A stretch of 64,000 nt of DNA from CALNYS01 sp942490855 (GTDB taxonomy: Bacteria > Planctomycetota > Phycisphaerae > Phycisphaerales > UBA1924). This document shows, one piece after another, positions 48,553 to 57,782 of the stretch. The notes beneath the pieces are model-generated. The model ran no database searches and was not told the origin of the DNA. It worked only from the letters and a program-made list of their open reading frames with translations. The translations under genes and the position numbers were made by a program. Where the stretch lies: positions 372,001 through 436,000 of the forward strand of contig CALNYS010000005.1 of assembly GCA_942490855.1 (NCBI GenBank), read 5' to 3'. The number at the start of each line of letters is the position of its first letter. Position 1 is the stretch's first letter.

Positions 48553-49367
48553 CTAGCGGGGCAGACGCAGCACGAACCGCGCGCCGTGGGGCTCGTTGTC
48601 CTCGACCCACACGCGACCGCCCAGCTCGTTTGCGATGCGCCGGGTAATGGCGAGCCCGAGCCCGGCGCCGGCGCGACGCCCGGTGATGTACGGGCGGAAG
48701 ATCTCGTCGCGGCGCTCGGCGGGGACGCCCGGCCCGGTGTCGCTGACCGCGATCTCGCAGACGGGGCCCAGGTCGTCGTCCTGCGCGGGCCCGACGCGCA
48801 GCGTGAGCTCGCCCCCCCCGTCGCCCATCGCCTGCGTCGCGTTGAGGGACAGATTGAGCAGCGCCTGCTTGAGCGCGTCGGCGTCGGCCGTCGCGTGGGA
48901 CTCACTAGGCGCGTCAACGCGCAGCCGCACGCCGTGCTGACGGGCCTGGGGCTCGAAGAAGTCGGCGAACTCGCGGACGACCCCGGCGATGTCGGTGCGC
49001 CGGGGGTCGAGGCGGAACTCCCCGGCGTAGCGCAGGAAGTCCTCGAGGATCTCGCGCAGGCGGTCCACCTCGCGGGTCAGCAGCGCGGCGCGCTTCGCGA
49101 GCGCGGCGCGTTCGCCCTCGTCGATCGCGAGGTCCTCGATCGCCTCGCCCAGCGCTGGGCGTTGAGCCCGATCGTCGAGAGCGGGTTCTTGATCTCGTGG
49201 GCCAGCCCGCCGGTCATGGAGCCGATCTCGGCCAGTCGCTCGGCGTCGGTGGCGCGCCGCTCGGCGCTAACCGCTCGGCGCACGGAGCCACGGATCGCGA
49301 CGCGCGCCCCGTAGAGGGACGCGAGCGCGCCGCAGAGGCCGCCGAGTAGAAACCAGCCGAGGGTCAT
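48553..49367 (-). CDS. Sensor histidine kinase (NtrB-like), one frameshift
   Basis: A short membrane-linked kinase. The first 25 residues (LGWFLLGGLCGALASLYG) form one helix, then HisKA with the phospho-acceptor His in GGLAHEIKNPLSTIGLN. The frame breaks near 49153 in GCCCAGCGCTGGGC; removing one GC pair restores NAQLGEAIEDLAIDEGERAA and joins the rest: EVDRLREILEDFLRYAG, N-box LLNLSLNATQAMGDGGGEL, G1 VSDTGPGVPAERRDEIFRPY and G2 GAGLGLAITRRIANELGG. Corrected length is about 270. No input domain and no response regulator are adjacent, so the signal is unknown. It ends 11 nt before tgt. Confidence 0.85.
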
Positions 49368-49397
49368 GCCGACAAACGATACACCACCCCAGCGCCG

Positions 49398-49676
49398 TTA
49401 CCGGCGGGGCGTGCGGGCGTACTTCCGGGCGCGCAGCGCGACCTCGACGGAGGGCGAGCGGATCACGCGGGTCGCGTGCCACCCCCGGTCCGTCTTCTCG
49501 GCGTCGTACACCACCTCGGCGCCGTCCTCGAGGACGCGGTAGCCCTCGCCTTCGATCTTCGAGTAGTGGACGAAGACGTCCTGGCCCTCGGGCCCCACCA
49601 CGAACCCGAAGCCTTTGCGCGCATCAAACCATTTCACGTTGCCGGTAATGTCAGAAAGGCGGGTCGGATCGCTCAT
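49398..49676 (-). CDS. Cold-shock domain protein
   Basis: A 92-residue single-stranded RNA/DNA-binding protein. RNP1 is KGFGFV in VKWFDARKGFGFVVGPEG and RNP2 is VFVHYSKI. The core is about 70 residues, with a basic tail ALRARKYARTPRR, so it is slightly longer than classical CspA. GAGGGGG lies about 6 nt before ATG 49674-49676. It follows pnp on the same strand after about 245 nt; both act on RNA, though cotranscription is not shown. Confidence 0.9.
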   Translation of the reverse strand: MSDPTRLSDITGNVKWFDARKGFGFVVGPEGQDVFVHYSKIEGEGYRVLEDGAEVVYDAEKTDRGWHATRVIRSPSVEVALRARKYARTPRR

Positions 49677-49921
49677 GCGTATCCCCCTCGCGCGGCGCCG
49701 AGGCAAACCGCACGTCGCTCCTGAGAACCCGCCCACGTGTGTACTGAGGCGCCGGCCAAACAACTCAAGGCCCGCACCGCGTTGCACACGCCCGACGGAT
49801 CCTGTCCTGCCATGAGACAGCGATACTCGCTGCCGAATAACGGCGAGGATATCAGCGCCCCTGGGCGGCGTCAACGTTTACCGGACCGCTCCCCCGGTCG
49901 GGGGAGACGCGCCGGGTGGGC

Positions 49922-52078
49922 TTACTCGCTGCCCGCGCCGGCGGGCTCGAGCTCCTCGAGGTACGCCTTGCGGCTGAGCTTGATGCGCCCCTGCTCGTCG
50001 ACGTTGATCACCTTGACGTGGATCTTGTCGCCGACGTTCACGACGTCGGCCACGCTCGCGACGTAGTTCGTGTCGAGCTGCGAGACGTGGCACATGCCGT
50101 CGGTGCCCGGGGCGAGCTCAACGAACGCGCCGAAGTCCTTCACCGAGACGACGGTGCCGTGGTAGACGGTGCCGACCTTGATGTCGGCGCCGATGGCCTC
50201 GACCTCGTTGGCGGCGGTCATCACGTTCTCGGCGTTGAGACCCGACACGAGGACCGTGCCGTCGTCTTCGACCTCGATGGTGACGCCGTACTTCTCCTGC
50301 ATGCCGCGGACGACCTTGCCGCCCGGCCCGATCACGCGACCGATCTTCTCGGGATCGATCTTGAGGCTGATGAGGCGCGGGGCGTACATGCTCATCTCGG
50401 TGCGGGGCTCGGGGATGACGGCTTCCATCTCGTCGATGATCTGGAGACGCCCGGTCTTGGCCATCTCGAAGGTCTGCGCGATCTGGTCCATGTTGAGGCC
50501 GCGCGCCTTGAGGTCGAGCTGGATGCCGGTGATGCCCTCGCGGGTGCCGGAGACCTTGAAGTCCATGTCGCCGAAGAAGTCTTCCTCGCCGATGATGTCG
50601 AGGATCATGACTTCCTTGCCGGAGTCGTCGCTCATCATCCCGACGCTGATGCCAGCGCAGGTGTCGATGATGGGGACGCCGGCGTCCATCAGCGCGAGGC
50701 AGCCGCCGCAGACGGAGGCCATCGACGACGAGCCGTTGGACTCGGTGATGTCGCTGATGAGGCGGATGGTGTAGGGGAAGTCCTCGGGGCTGGGGATGAC
50801 GCCCGCGAGAGAGCGCTCGGCGAGGGCGCCGTGCCCGATCTCACGACGGCTGGGGCCCATGATGCGCCGCGCCTCGCCCACACAGAAGGGCGGGAAGTTG
50901 TAGTGCAGCATGAACTTCTTGGAGTACTCGGGCATGAGGCCGTCGACGACCTGCTCGTCGCGGGCGGTGCCGAGGGCGCAGCTCACGAGCGACTGGGTCT
51001 CGCCGCGCTGGAAGAGCGCCGAGCCGTGCGTGCGAGCGAGCGTGCCGACCTGCATCTCGAGGGGGCGGATCTCGTCGATCTTGCGCCCGTCGGCGCGGAG
51101 CGCCTTGTCGACGACGAGCTTGCGGGCCGTCTTCTTCTCGAGCGTGCGGAAGGCCTCCTTGGCCATCGAGCGACGCTCCTTGCTGACGTTCCACTGGGCG
51201 ACGGTGCCGTCCTGGTTCTCGAGGAAGTGCTTCTCGAGCATCTCGTCGCGGAGCTCGCGGATCGCGGCGCTGCGCTCTTCCTTGCTCTTGATCTGGCGGA
51301 GCTTGAGCATCTTCTTGCCGGCGAACGCCTCGACTTCCTTGACGACGTCGGCCGACGGGAGGACGAGCGTGCCGGGGCGCTTCTCGACGCCGGCCTTCTC
51401 GCGGAGGTCCTCGATGAGCTCGCAGATGTCAAGGACGGCGTCCTGGCCGAACTCGATCGCGGCGAGCATGTCCTCTTCGCTGATCTCGGCGGCGCCGACC
51501 TCGATCATGTTGACGCCGTCCTTGTGCCCGGAGAGCACGAGGTCGAGGTCGGAGTACTCCATCTGCGTCGCGGTCGGGTTGAGGACGAACTGGGCGCCCT
51601 CCTCGGTGAAGATGCGACCCACGCGGACCGTGGCGATCGGGCCCTCGAAGGGGGCGTCGGAGATGTGCAGTGCGGCCGAGGCGGCGACGCTGGCGAGCAC
51701 GTCCGTGTCGTTCTGACCGTCGTGGCTCATGACCCAGCACTGGATCTGGATCTCTTCGATGAACCCGTCGGGGAAGAGCGGGCGGATCGGGCGGTCGATC
51801 ATCCGCATCGTGAGGATTTCTTTTTCGTTCGGCGCGCCCTCGCGCTTGCGGAAGCCGCCGGGGAACTTGCCCGAGGCGGTGAGCTTCTCGCGGTAGTCGA
51901 CCTGCATGGGGAAGAAGTCGAGGCCGGGGCGGGCTTCGGCGCGGACGACGGTGCCGAGGACGGTGCTCTCGGCGTAGCTGGCCATCACGGCGGCCGAGGC
52001 GAGTTTGGCGACCTGGCCGGTCTCGAGGACGAGGGTGCGTCCACCGATCTCACGCTCAACGCGAATCGCATTGCTCAT
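49922..52078 (-). CDS. pnp: Polynucleotide phosphorylase
   Basis: A 3'-5' phosphorolytic exoribonuclease and degradosome component, 718 residues. Two RNase PH-like domains are present, the first with FPMQVDYREKLTASGKFPGG and RPIRPLFPDGF, the second with GRKIDEIRPL, GSALFQRGETQSLV and GDMDFKVSGT. They are followed by a KH domain (KIGRVIGPGGKVVRGMQEKYG) and an S1 domain (GTVYHGTVVSVKDFGAFVEL) near the C-terminus. All conserved catalytic segments are intact. It lies 208 nt downstream of rpsO, the usual rpsO-pnp order. Confidence 0.97.
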   Translation of the reverse strand: MSNAIRVEREIGGRTLVLETGQVAKLASAAVMASYAESTVLGTVVRAEARPGLDFFPMQVDYREKLTASGKFPGGFRKREGAPNEKEILTMRMIDRPIRPLFPDGFIEEIQIQCWVMSHDGQNDTDVLASVAASAALHISDAPFEGPIATVRVGRIFTEEGAQFVLNPTATQMEYSDLDLVLSGHKDGVNMIEVGAAEISEEDMLAAIEFGQDAVLDICELIEDLREKAGVEKRPGTLVLPSADVVKEVEAFAGKKMLKLRQIKSKEERSAAIRELRDEMLEKHFLENQDGTVAQWNVSKERRSMAKEAFRTLEKKTARKLVVDKALRADGRKIDEIRPLEMQVGTLARTHGSALFQRGETQSLVSCALGTARDEQVVDGLMPEYSKKFMLHYNFPPFCVGEARRIMGPSRREIGHGALAERSLAGVIPSPEDFPYTIRLISDITESNGSSSMASVCGGCLALMDAGVPIIDTCAGISVGMMSDDSGKEVMILDIIGEEDFFGDMDFKVSGTREGITGIQLDLKARGLNMDQIAQTFEMAKTGRLQIIDEMEAVIPEPRTEMSMYAPRLISLKIDPEKIGRVIGPGGKVVRGMQEKYGVTIEVEDDGTVLVSGLNAENVMTAANEVEAIGADIKVGTVYHGTVVSVKDFGAFVELAPGTDGMCHVSQLDTNYVASVADVVNVGDKIHVKVINVDEQGRIKLSRKAYLEELEPAGAGSE

Positions 52079-52286
52079 TGGTGTTCTGCTTTCTGCTTCA
52101 GTCCGGAGGGCCCGGTCCGCGGGCGGCGCGCGGGGGCTCGTCCGGTGTGTGTATCCGCGGCGTCGCGTGGATCGAAGACGTCACACCCGAGAGGCAGAAA
52201 GCCGCACGCGCTCCTCGCGCCCATGGCTCACTGCCGCAGCAAGCGGGACATCCGCGACGACGCGCGGGTCCGCCGAATCCCCCGCC

Positions 52287-52556
52287 TTACTTGCGGAGGC
52301 CCAGCTTCTTAATCAGCGCCTGGTACGCGTCACGGTCCGTGCGTCCCAGGTAGCGCAGCAGGCTGTTGCGCCGGTTCACGAGACCCACCAGCCCGCGCTG
52401 GTTGTGGAAGTCGTGCTTGTTCTTCTTCATGTGCGTGGTGAGGTTCGTGATGCGCTCCGTCAGGATCGCGATCTGGACCTCGGGCGAACCCGAGTCGCCT
52501 TCATGGCGACGGTTCTCCCCGATCAGGCTCGTCTTGCGCTCAGCGGTGACACTCAT
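52287..52556 (-). CDS. rpsO: 30S ribosomal protein S15
   Basis: An 89-residue ribosomal protein that binds the three-way junction of 16S rRNA and starts platform assembly. Family stretches are GDSGSPEVQIAILTERITNL, HDFHNQRGLVGLVNRRNSLL and LGRTDRDAYQALIKKLGLRK. Length equals the bacterial norm. It heads the rpsO-pnp pair. Confidence 0.97.
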   Translation of the reverse strand: MSVTAERKTSLIGENRRHEGDSGSPEVQIAILTERITNLTTHMKKNKHDFHNQRGLVGLVNRRNSLLRYLGRTDRDAYQALIKKLGLRK

Positions 52557-52625
52557 GCGTAGTCGATCTCCACCCGCGCCTCGCGGGCTGCTGCGTTACG
52601 TTGCTCGTGGCGGTCATCAGTTCCA

Positions 52626-52648
52626 GACGGCGAAAAGGCACCGCCGTC
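52626..52648 (-). promoter_or_regulatory. Hairpin in the rpsO leader region
   Basis: GACGGCG (52626-52632) pairs with CGCCGTC (52642-52648) around a 9-nt loop, about 70 nt upstream of the rpsO start. S15 commonly represses its own mRNA by binding leader structures, so this could be part of such an element; that is inference, since the elements differ greatly between phyla. Confidence 0.3.
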
Positions 52649-52721
52649 CTGGATCGAAGAGGATACGGAAATCGCCCCCTCCCGGCAACCCGCCCGCCCG
52701 GAGCCCGGTACCGTACCGCCT

Positions 52722-53972
52722 ATGAACCTCTCCTCCCGCGTTCAGAGCCTCCGAGCGTCCTCCACCGTCGCCGTCGCCGCCACCGCCAAAGCCCTCCGGG
52801 CCAGCGGCAAGGACGTCCTCTCCTTCGCCGCCGGCGAGCCCGACTTTGATACCCCCCAGAGGATCAAGGACGCCGCCGTCGCCGCCCTCGCGGCCGGCCG
52901 CACCGGCTACGCCCCCCCTCCCGGCGACCCCGACACCCGGGCCGCGATCTGCCGCAAGCTCACGTCCGAGAACCGCATCGACGGCCTGACCCCCGACCAC
53001 GTCGTGATCTCCTCGGGCGGGAAGCAGTCCCTCTACCTTCTCTTCCAGGCCCTCCTCGACCCGCCGGCCCCCGGGGCGCCCGCGTCCGAAGTCGTCATCC
53101 CGACGCCCGCGTGGGTGTCCTACCGCCCGCAGGCCGAGCTCGCGGGGGGCGCGGTCGTCGAGGTCGCGGCGGGCCCCGAGCAGCACTTCAAGATCACGCC
53201 CGACCAGCTCCGGGCCGCGCTCAGCGAGCGCTCGCGCGTGTTCGTCTTCAACTCCCCGTCGAACCCCTGCGGCGTGATGTACACCCCCGACGAGATCGGC
53301 GCGCTCGCGGCCGTCCTCGACGAGGCGGCGCGCACGCTCTGCCCCGACCTCGTGATCATCACCGACGAGATCTACGAGAAGCTCATCTACGGTGAAGCGG
53401 CGCACCTCTCGATGGGGTCGATCCCGTCGGTCGCGGCGCGCACGGTGACGGTCAACGGGTTCTCCAAGGCGTACGCGATGACGGGGTGGCGCCTCGGGTA
53501 CATGGCGTGCCCCGGCGACTTCGGGGCGAAGCTCGCCAAGGCGTGCACCAAGCTCCAGGGGCAGATCAACACCGCCGTCACGACGTTCACGCTCCCGGCG
53601 GCCGTCGTCGCGCTCGAAGAATGCGCGGGCGACGTTGAGCGCATGCGTCAGGCGTTCGCGGCGCGCGGCGCGCTGATCCACCGCCGGCTCAGCGCGATGC
53701 CCGGGATGGTGTGCCCCGAGCCCACCGGAGCGTTCTACGTCTTCCCCGACGTGTCGGCGCACCTCGGGAAGTCCACCCCCAAGGGAACCACGCTCACCGG
53801 CGTGGTTGATTTCGCGCAGGCCCTCCTCGAAGAGCATCTCGTGGCGTGCGTCCCCGGCGACGACTTCGGTGGTTGCGGCGACCGTTGCGTGCGGTTCAGC
53901 TTCGCGTGCTCAGAAGAGCAGATCGCCACGGGCATGGACCGCCTGGGCGAGTTCCTCAGCGGGCTGCGTTAG
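52722..53972 (+). CDS. aspC: Aspartate aminotransferase-type class I aminotransferase
   Basis: A 416-residue PLP enzyme of the prokaryotic aspartate aminotransferase (I-gamma/Ib) group. It begins LSSRVQSLRASSTVAVAATA, with FAAGEPDFDTP, YAPPPGDPDTRAAI, VISSGGKQSL, VFNSPSNPCGVMY (PLP-contacting Asn), ITDEIYEKLIYG and the Schiff-base Lys249 in VNGFSKAYAMTGWRLGYMA; the substrate Arg is in DRCVRFSFA. Substrate is most likely aspartate/2-oxoglutarate, perhaps prephenate. It converges with the putative anti-sigma gene, the stops overlapping by 4 nt. Confidence 0.9.
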   Translation: MNLSSRVQSLRASSTVAVAATAKALRASGKDVLSFAAGEPDFDTPQRIKDAAVAALAAGRTGYAPPPGDPDTRAAICRKLTSENRIDGLTPDHVVISSGGKQSLYLLFQALLDPPAPGAPASEVVIPTPAWVSYRPQAELAGGAVVEVAAGPEQHFKITPDQLRAALSERSRVFVFNSPSNPCGVMYTPDEIGALAAVLDEAARTLCPDLVIITDEIYEKLIYGEAAHLSMGSIPSVAARTVTVNGFSKAYAMTGWRLGYMACPGDFGAKLAKACTKLQGQINTAVTTFTLPAAVVALEECAGDVERMRQAFAARGALIHRRLSAMPGMVCPEPTGAFYVFPDVSAHLGKSTPKGTTLTGVVDFAQALLEEHLVACVPGDDFGGCGDRCVRFSFACSEEQIATGMDRLGEFLSGLR

Positions 53973-54343
53973 CCGGCGCTGGGCGCGCCGTCGGGCGCCT
54001 GTTCGATCAGCTCCGCCTGCCCGTTCACCCACACCATCGTGTACGCCTCGCCCGTCTCGTCGAGCGCCGCGAGGAGTTCGTCGTCGCTCATCGCGTAGTC
54101 CGCGAGGTTGACGGGCGCGTGGACGATCCGCGCGTCGCCGTCCGCGACCGGAGCGAGCGCAGGAGGCGATGTCGGCGTCGACGTGTTCACGCCGGGCGCC
54201 AACCACCACGCGCCCGCCGCGACGAGCGCGATCGCGCAGACCCCGCCCGCGGCGCGCACGCGCCGGCGCCGGTTCGCCGCACGCGCCGCTTCCTGCTGGA
54301 GCCCGCGGAGGATCTCCGCTTTGCGTTCATCAATATTGCTCAT
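53969..54343 (-). CDS. Small single-pass membrane protein, putative anti-sigma factor
   Basis: A 124-residue protein with a basic cytoplasmic N-terminus (ERKAEILRGLQQEAARAANRRRR), one helix (about residues 31-51, AAGGVCAIALVAAGAWWLA) and an extracytoplasmic domain ending VWVNGQAELIEQAP. Its ATG overlaps the ECF sigma stop (ATGA), and the size and topology fit a membrane-bound regulator of that sigma factor. No zinc-binding HxxxCxxC motif is present, so it is not a ZAS-type anti-sigma. The role is inferred from position and topology only. Confidence 0.65.
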   Translation of the reverse strand: MSNIDERKAEILRGLQQEAARAANRRRRVRAAGGVCAIALVAAGAWWLAPGVNTSTPTSPPALAPVADGDARIVHAPVNLADYAMSDDELLAALDETGEAYTMVWVNGQAELIEQAPDGAPSAG

Positions 54344-54864
54344 GCCTCGTCCTCCTTCAGCCTGACCCGCAACGCCGCGACCGCGCGCCGGAGGCGCCCG
54401 TCAACCGCTCCTGTTGTCGAACCGACCCGTCGCGCGATCGCGTCGAGGGTCAGCCCCGCCTGGTAGCGGAGCTGGAGCAGCTCGACCGCCGACCCGCCGA
54501 GCTCGCTCAGCTCGTGCTGCACAGCCACGATCTTCTCGCTGTGCTCGTCCGTTCCTGGCCCGGTGTGCGCGGCCTCGCGGGCGGCGCGCCGGCGCTGGGC
54601 CCGCAGGTGATCGAGCGCCGTGCGCAGCGCGACGCGTCGCATCCACGCGTCGAGCGCCGCGTCGGTCCCGATCACCGGCATCCCGCGCACCGCCTTGAGG
54701 AACGAATCCTGCACCACGTCGAGCGCCCGCTGCTCGTCGAACCCCGCTCGCATCGCCACCCCGAGGACCATCTCGAATCTCGATTCGTACAAAACCGCGA
54801 CCGCGCGCGGGTCGCCGGCAGCGACACCGCGCGTGAGCGCGTGGGTGTTCGTCTCGAGCGTCAC
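54340..54864 (-). CDS. ECF-family RNA polymerase sigma factor
   Basis: A 174-residue sigma-70 family regulator. Region 2 includes YESRFEMVLGVAMRAGFDEQ and DVVQDSFLKAVRG followed by DAWMRRVALRTALDHLRAQRR. Region 4 includes LLQLRYQAGLTLDAIARRVG and TTGAVDGRLRRAVAALRVRL (helix-turn-helix). GTG 54862-54864 is chosen because it leaves 19 nt after the upstream gene stop and gives a normal N-terminus; a longer frame would overlap that gene by about 60 nt. It sits between the STN-like protein and the putative anti-sigma gene, all on one strand. Confidence 0.85.
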   Translation of the reverse strand: MTLETNTHALTRGVAAGDPRAVAVLYESRFEMVLGVAMRAGFDEQRALDVVQDSFLKAVRGMPVIGTDAALDAWMRRVALRTALDHLRAQRRRAAREAAHTGPGTDEHSEKIVAVQHELSELGGSAVELLQLRYQAGLTLDAIARRVGSTTGAVDGRLRRAVAALRVRLKEDEA

Positions 54865-54883
54865 CGCGCGGCGCCCGCCGGCC

Positions 54884-55747
54884 TCAGTGCTGCTCGTCCA
54901 TGAAGTGAGACGACTCCTCGATGCGGCTGATGAGACGGTCGATGACACGCAGGTCCTCCGCGACGCCGCGGGCGATCAGCACCCGCGTCCCCTCGTGATA
55001 CCGCACCGTCACCTCGTCAGCAAAGAAATCCTCCGCCGCGTCGATCGCCGAGATCACGTCGTCAGCGCCGATCTGCCCCCGCGAGATGACCTCGCCGATC
55101 GCCCACGTCTCGACCCGCTGGATCACCGCGGGCGCCTGGTGATGCTCCTGCGCGGGGCCGATCAGGTACAGCGTGTTGGCGTTCTCGTCGTTCTCGATGT
55201 AATCCAGCGACAGCTCCTGGCCGTCCGCGGTCAACCGCTCGGAGTGAACCCCCAGCGTGGTGATGATGTTCCGCACCGTCGTCCGGCGCAGCGTCATCGG
55301 CGCGATCGGGACGCCCTCGACGCTCGGCGTCAGCACGATGTTCGCGTCCGCCTCTTCCTTGAGCATCAGAGCGAACGAACGCAGCGACCCGCCCGGGAAC
55401 TCCAGGTCGAACGTTGACGGCTGGCGCTCCTGGTACTCGATCGCGCCGGGCTCAACCCGCACGATGTACGTCTCATCAGCCGTGATGACGTCCGTCTCGA
55501 TCCCCCGCACCAACTTCGAAGGGATCGAAACCGCCGCCCACGTGGAGATGTCGTGCAGGTCCACCGCCGGCATCGTGAAGTAGTCAACATCGGGGCCCAC
55601 CACCAGGCGCAGCCCGGGGATCGACTCCCGCAGCTCGTTGTAGTACTCCTTGGCCGTCCCGCCCTCGAAGCGGATGTCGTGGGTCTGCGCCAGCGCGCAC
55701 GCAGCAGAGCTCATGGCGGCCACCAGCGTGATCATCGTCCTGTTCAT
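54884..55747 (-). CDS. Exported protein with STN/secretin-N-like domains
   Basis: A 287-residue exported protein (signal peptide MNRTMITLVAAMSSAACALA). It appears to hold repeated small alpha/beta units of the secretin/TonB short N-terminal type: GLRLVVGPDVDYFTMPAVDL, then ADANIVLTPSVEGVPIAPMT with LRRTTVRNIITTLGV, and a last unit VTVRYHEGTRVLIARGVAED followed by VIDRLISRIEES that resembles secretin N-domains. There is no outer-membrane pore or TonB-receptor part. ATG 55745-55747 has AAGGAG 7 nt upstream. It lies immediately upstream of the ECF sigma gene, so it could deliver a periplasmic signal; this is inference. Confidence 0.72.
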   Translation of the reverse strand: MNRTMITLVAAMSSAACALAQTHDIRFEGGTAKEYYNELRESIPGLRLVVGPDVDYFTMPAVDLHDISTWAAVSIPSKLVRGIETDVITADETYIVRVEPGAIEYQERQPSTFDLEFPGGSLRSFALMLKEEADANIVLTPSVEGVPIAPMTLRRTTVRNIITTLGVHSERLTADGQELSLDYIENDENANTLYLIGPAQEHHQAPAVIQRVETWAIGEVISRGQIGADDVISAIDAAEDFFADEVTVRYHEGTRVLIARGVAEDLRVIDRLISRIEESSHFMDEQH

Positions 55748-55828
55748 GCGTCGTCTCCTTGTGTGAGGGTCTCTCACCAGCAGAACGCCGCACGCGGGCT
55801 CGTTTCGCGCCGTCGGGCAGGAAACGCT

Positions 55829-57664
55829 TTATTTGGTCCAGGCCGCCAGCATGGTCGCGAGGTCGGTCGAGTCCACGACGCCGTCGTCGTTGAAATCGGC
55901 ATTGGGCTCGCTCGTCTCCCAGCCCGCAAGCAGGCCGGCGATGTCGGAGGAGTCCACGATCGCGTCGCCCGTGACGTCGCCCAGGACCGTCGCGACCACG
56001 TCCACGCGGGTCCCCCTGTTGACGATGATCAGGCGGAGCGGGTTGACGCTCGGCTGGTCGATCTCGGCGTCGTCGAACTGCCCGGAGATGAGCCCGTCGC
56101 TGGAGATCACCGTGAGCTGCTGGAGTAGGAACGGGCTGACCGAGGAGGAGCCGCGCGTCATCCGCAGCGTCCCGCCGAGGACCACGTCCCCGGTGACGCT
56201 GAGCGCGTCGGAGGTCTCGCCGCCGACCCCGGGCATCCGGAAGTCGAGGTTGAGCTCGGAGGTGTCAGAGAGCGTGAGCGCGCCGTCGATCGGGAGGGTG
56301 TAGTGGTCGTCGAGGCCGGGCGTGAGCGGGCCGCGGCAGATAATGTCGCCAGCGAGCGTCCCGACGCCCGTGACGCCGCTCGTGGCGGCGGGCCCGCCGC
56401 GGGCGCCGTTCTCGCCGATGCCGGTGCCGGCGATGACCATGGACGTGAACTCGAGGTTGCCGCGGTCGAGCCTGATGAGCCCTGCGGGGTTCACCTCGAC
56501 GTTGTCGGCGGTGACGATGGCGTCGTCAACGATCTCGAGGAGCCCGTCGCCGAGCGAGCCGACGCGCAGCTCGTCACGGATATCGAGGCGCGAGGTCTCG
56601 CCCTGGACGCGCGTGCTGGCGGTCGCGCTGGAGGAGGTCATGGAGAGCTCGCCGATGTCGCCGCGCCCGCCGTTGCGGATGATCAGCTGACCCGAACCGC
56701 TCGAGCCGATGAGCACGTCGGTGCTCACGTCGAGGAGCGCCCCCTCGCCCTGCACGCGGATGATGCCGCTGCTGAAGGTCGCGAACCCGATGCGCAGCTG
56801 CTGCATGGAGAACGTGGAGCCGGCGTTGACGTCAACCTCGGCCGTGCCCTCGAAGCCCACGCCCGCCGCGGTGCCGACCGCGAAGAGCGCGTCGGGCCCG
56901 AAGATCGTCACCTCGGCCGTCGAAAACTCGAAGGCGGCGGCGAAGAACTCCTGGCAGGTCAGCGTGGTCCCGGGGTTGATGCGGAGGATGCCGTCGCCGA
57001 GGGCGCCGATCTGCACCTGGTCGGTGACGGTGGCGGTGGTGCCCTCGTCAAAGAGCGCGAGGACGCCGTCGCCGAAAGCGGTCTCGCCGACCACGAGGTC
57101 GTTGCCGACGATCAGCTTCGCCTTGTTGCGCAGGGACATGCTCCCGTCGCCGAACGCGCCGATGCGGGTGCTCTGGCGGGACTCGAAGACGGCGTCGGCG
57201 TCGTCGAGGATGACGGCGCTGTGCTGGTTCGAGGAGTTGGCGATGCCGGCGTAGTTGCACAGGAGCCGCCCGTTGTTGATGTGCACGTCGCCGCCCTCGG
57301 CGATGTTCACGCCGCTGGACCAGGACTCGGTGACGCCGCTCGCGACGCGCAGGTCAAGGGTGAACCCGTTGAGCTGGAGGAGCAGGTCGCCGTCGGAGTG
57401 CAGCACGCGCCCCGTCTCGATGTCCTCGGTGAATTCGATCTCCATAAAGGGCCTCGTGTTGAGCACGAGGGTGTCGCTGAAGCCGGGGACCATGTCGCCG
57501 GCCCAGTTGGTCGGGGTGAGATAGGCGCCGACGGTCCCTCCTTCCCAGACGATGTTCGCGGCGAGCGCCGGGGCAGCGAGCCCCGCGCACACGACGAGAC
57601 CAAGGCAACGCGCGCTCCGCGCACCAGAACCGGGAAGGACACCGTTCGGCGACCGCTTCTTCAT
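55829..57664 (-). CDS. Secreted beta-solenoid-like protein with C-terminal dockerin-like pair
   Basis: A 611-residue exported protein. The signal peptide ends near APALAA after ARCLGLVVCAGL. The body consists of repeated strand-turn units (LGDGILRINPG, FGDGSMSLRNKAKLIVGN, SLGDGLLEIVDDAIV), as in autotransporter-type or PEP-associated beta-helices. The C-terminus is a dockerin-like EF-hand pair, VTGDAIVDSSDIAGLLAGW with FNDDGVVDSTDLATMLAAW. ATG 57662-57664 has AGGAG 8 nt upstream; an ATG 24 nt further out lacks this. It is the first gene of the block with the STN-like protein and the sigma factor. Probably cell-surface or extracellular. Confidence 0.8.
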   Translation of the reverse strand: MKKRSPNGVLPGSGARSARCLGLVVCAGLAAPALAANIVWEGGTVGAYLTPTNWAGDMVPGFSDTLVLNTRPFMEIEFTEDIETGRVLHSDGDLLLQLNGFTLDLRVASGVTESWSSGVNIAEGGDVHINNGRLLCNYAGIANSSNQHSAVILDDADAVFESRQSTRIGAFGDGSMSLRNKAKLIVGNDLVVGETAFGDGVLALFDEGTTATVTDQVQIGALGDGILRINPGTTLTCQEFFAAAFEFSTAEVTIFGPDALFAVGTAAGVGFEGTAEVDVNAGSTFSMQQLRIGFATFSSGIIRVQGEGALLDVSTDVLIGSSGSGQLIIRNGGRGDIGELSMTSSSATASTRVQGETSRLDIRDELRVGSLGDGLLEIVDDAIVTADNVEVNPAGLIRLDRGNLEFTSMVIAGTGIGENGARGGPAATSGVTGVGTLAGDIICRGPLTPGLDDHYTLPIDGALTLSDTSELNLDFRMPGVGGETSDALSVTGDVVLGGTLRMTRGSSSVSPFLLQQLTVISSDGLISGQFDDAEIDQPSVNPLRLIIVNRGTRVDVVATVLGDVTGDAIVDSSDIAGLLAGWETSEPNADFNDDGVVDSTDLATMLAAWTK

Positions 57665-57782
57665 CGGAGGAGCTCCTCTATTTCTCATGTCCGCACTCTC
57701 TCGCCGCGCTGCGGCCAGATTCGGGGCGTCCACGTCTGCCCGCGACGCCCCACGAACGAGCCCGCTGACTATACTCCCGCCG

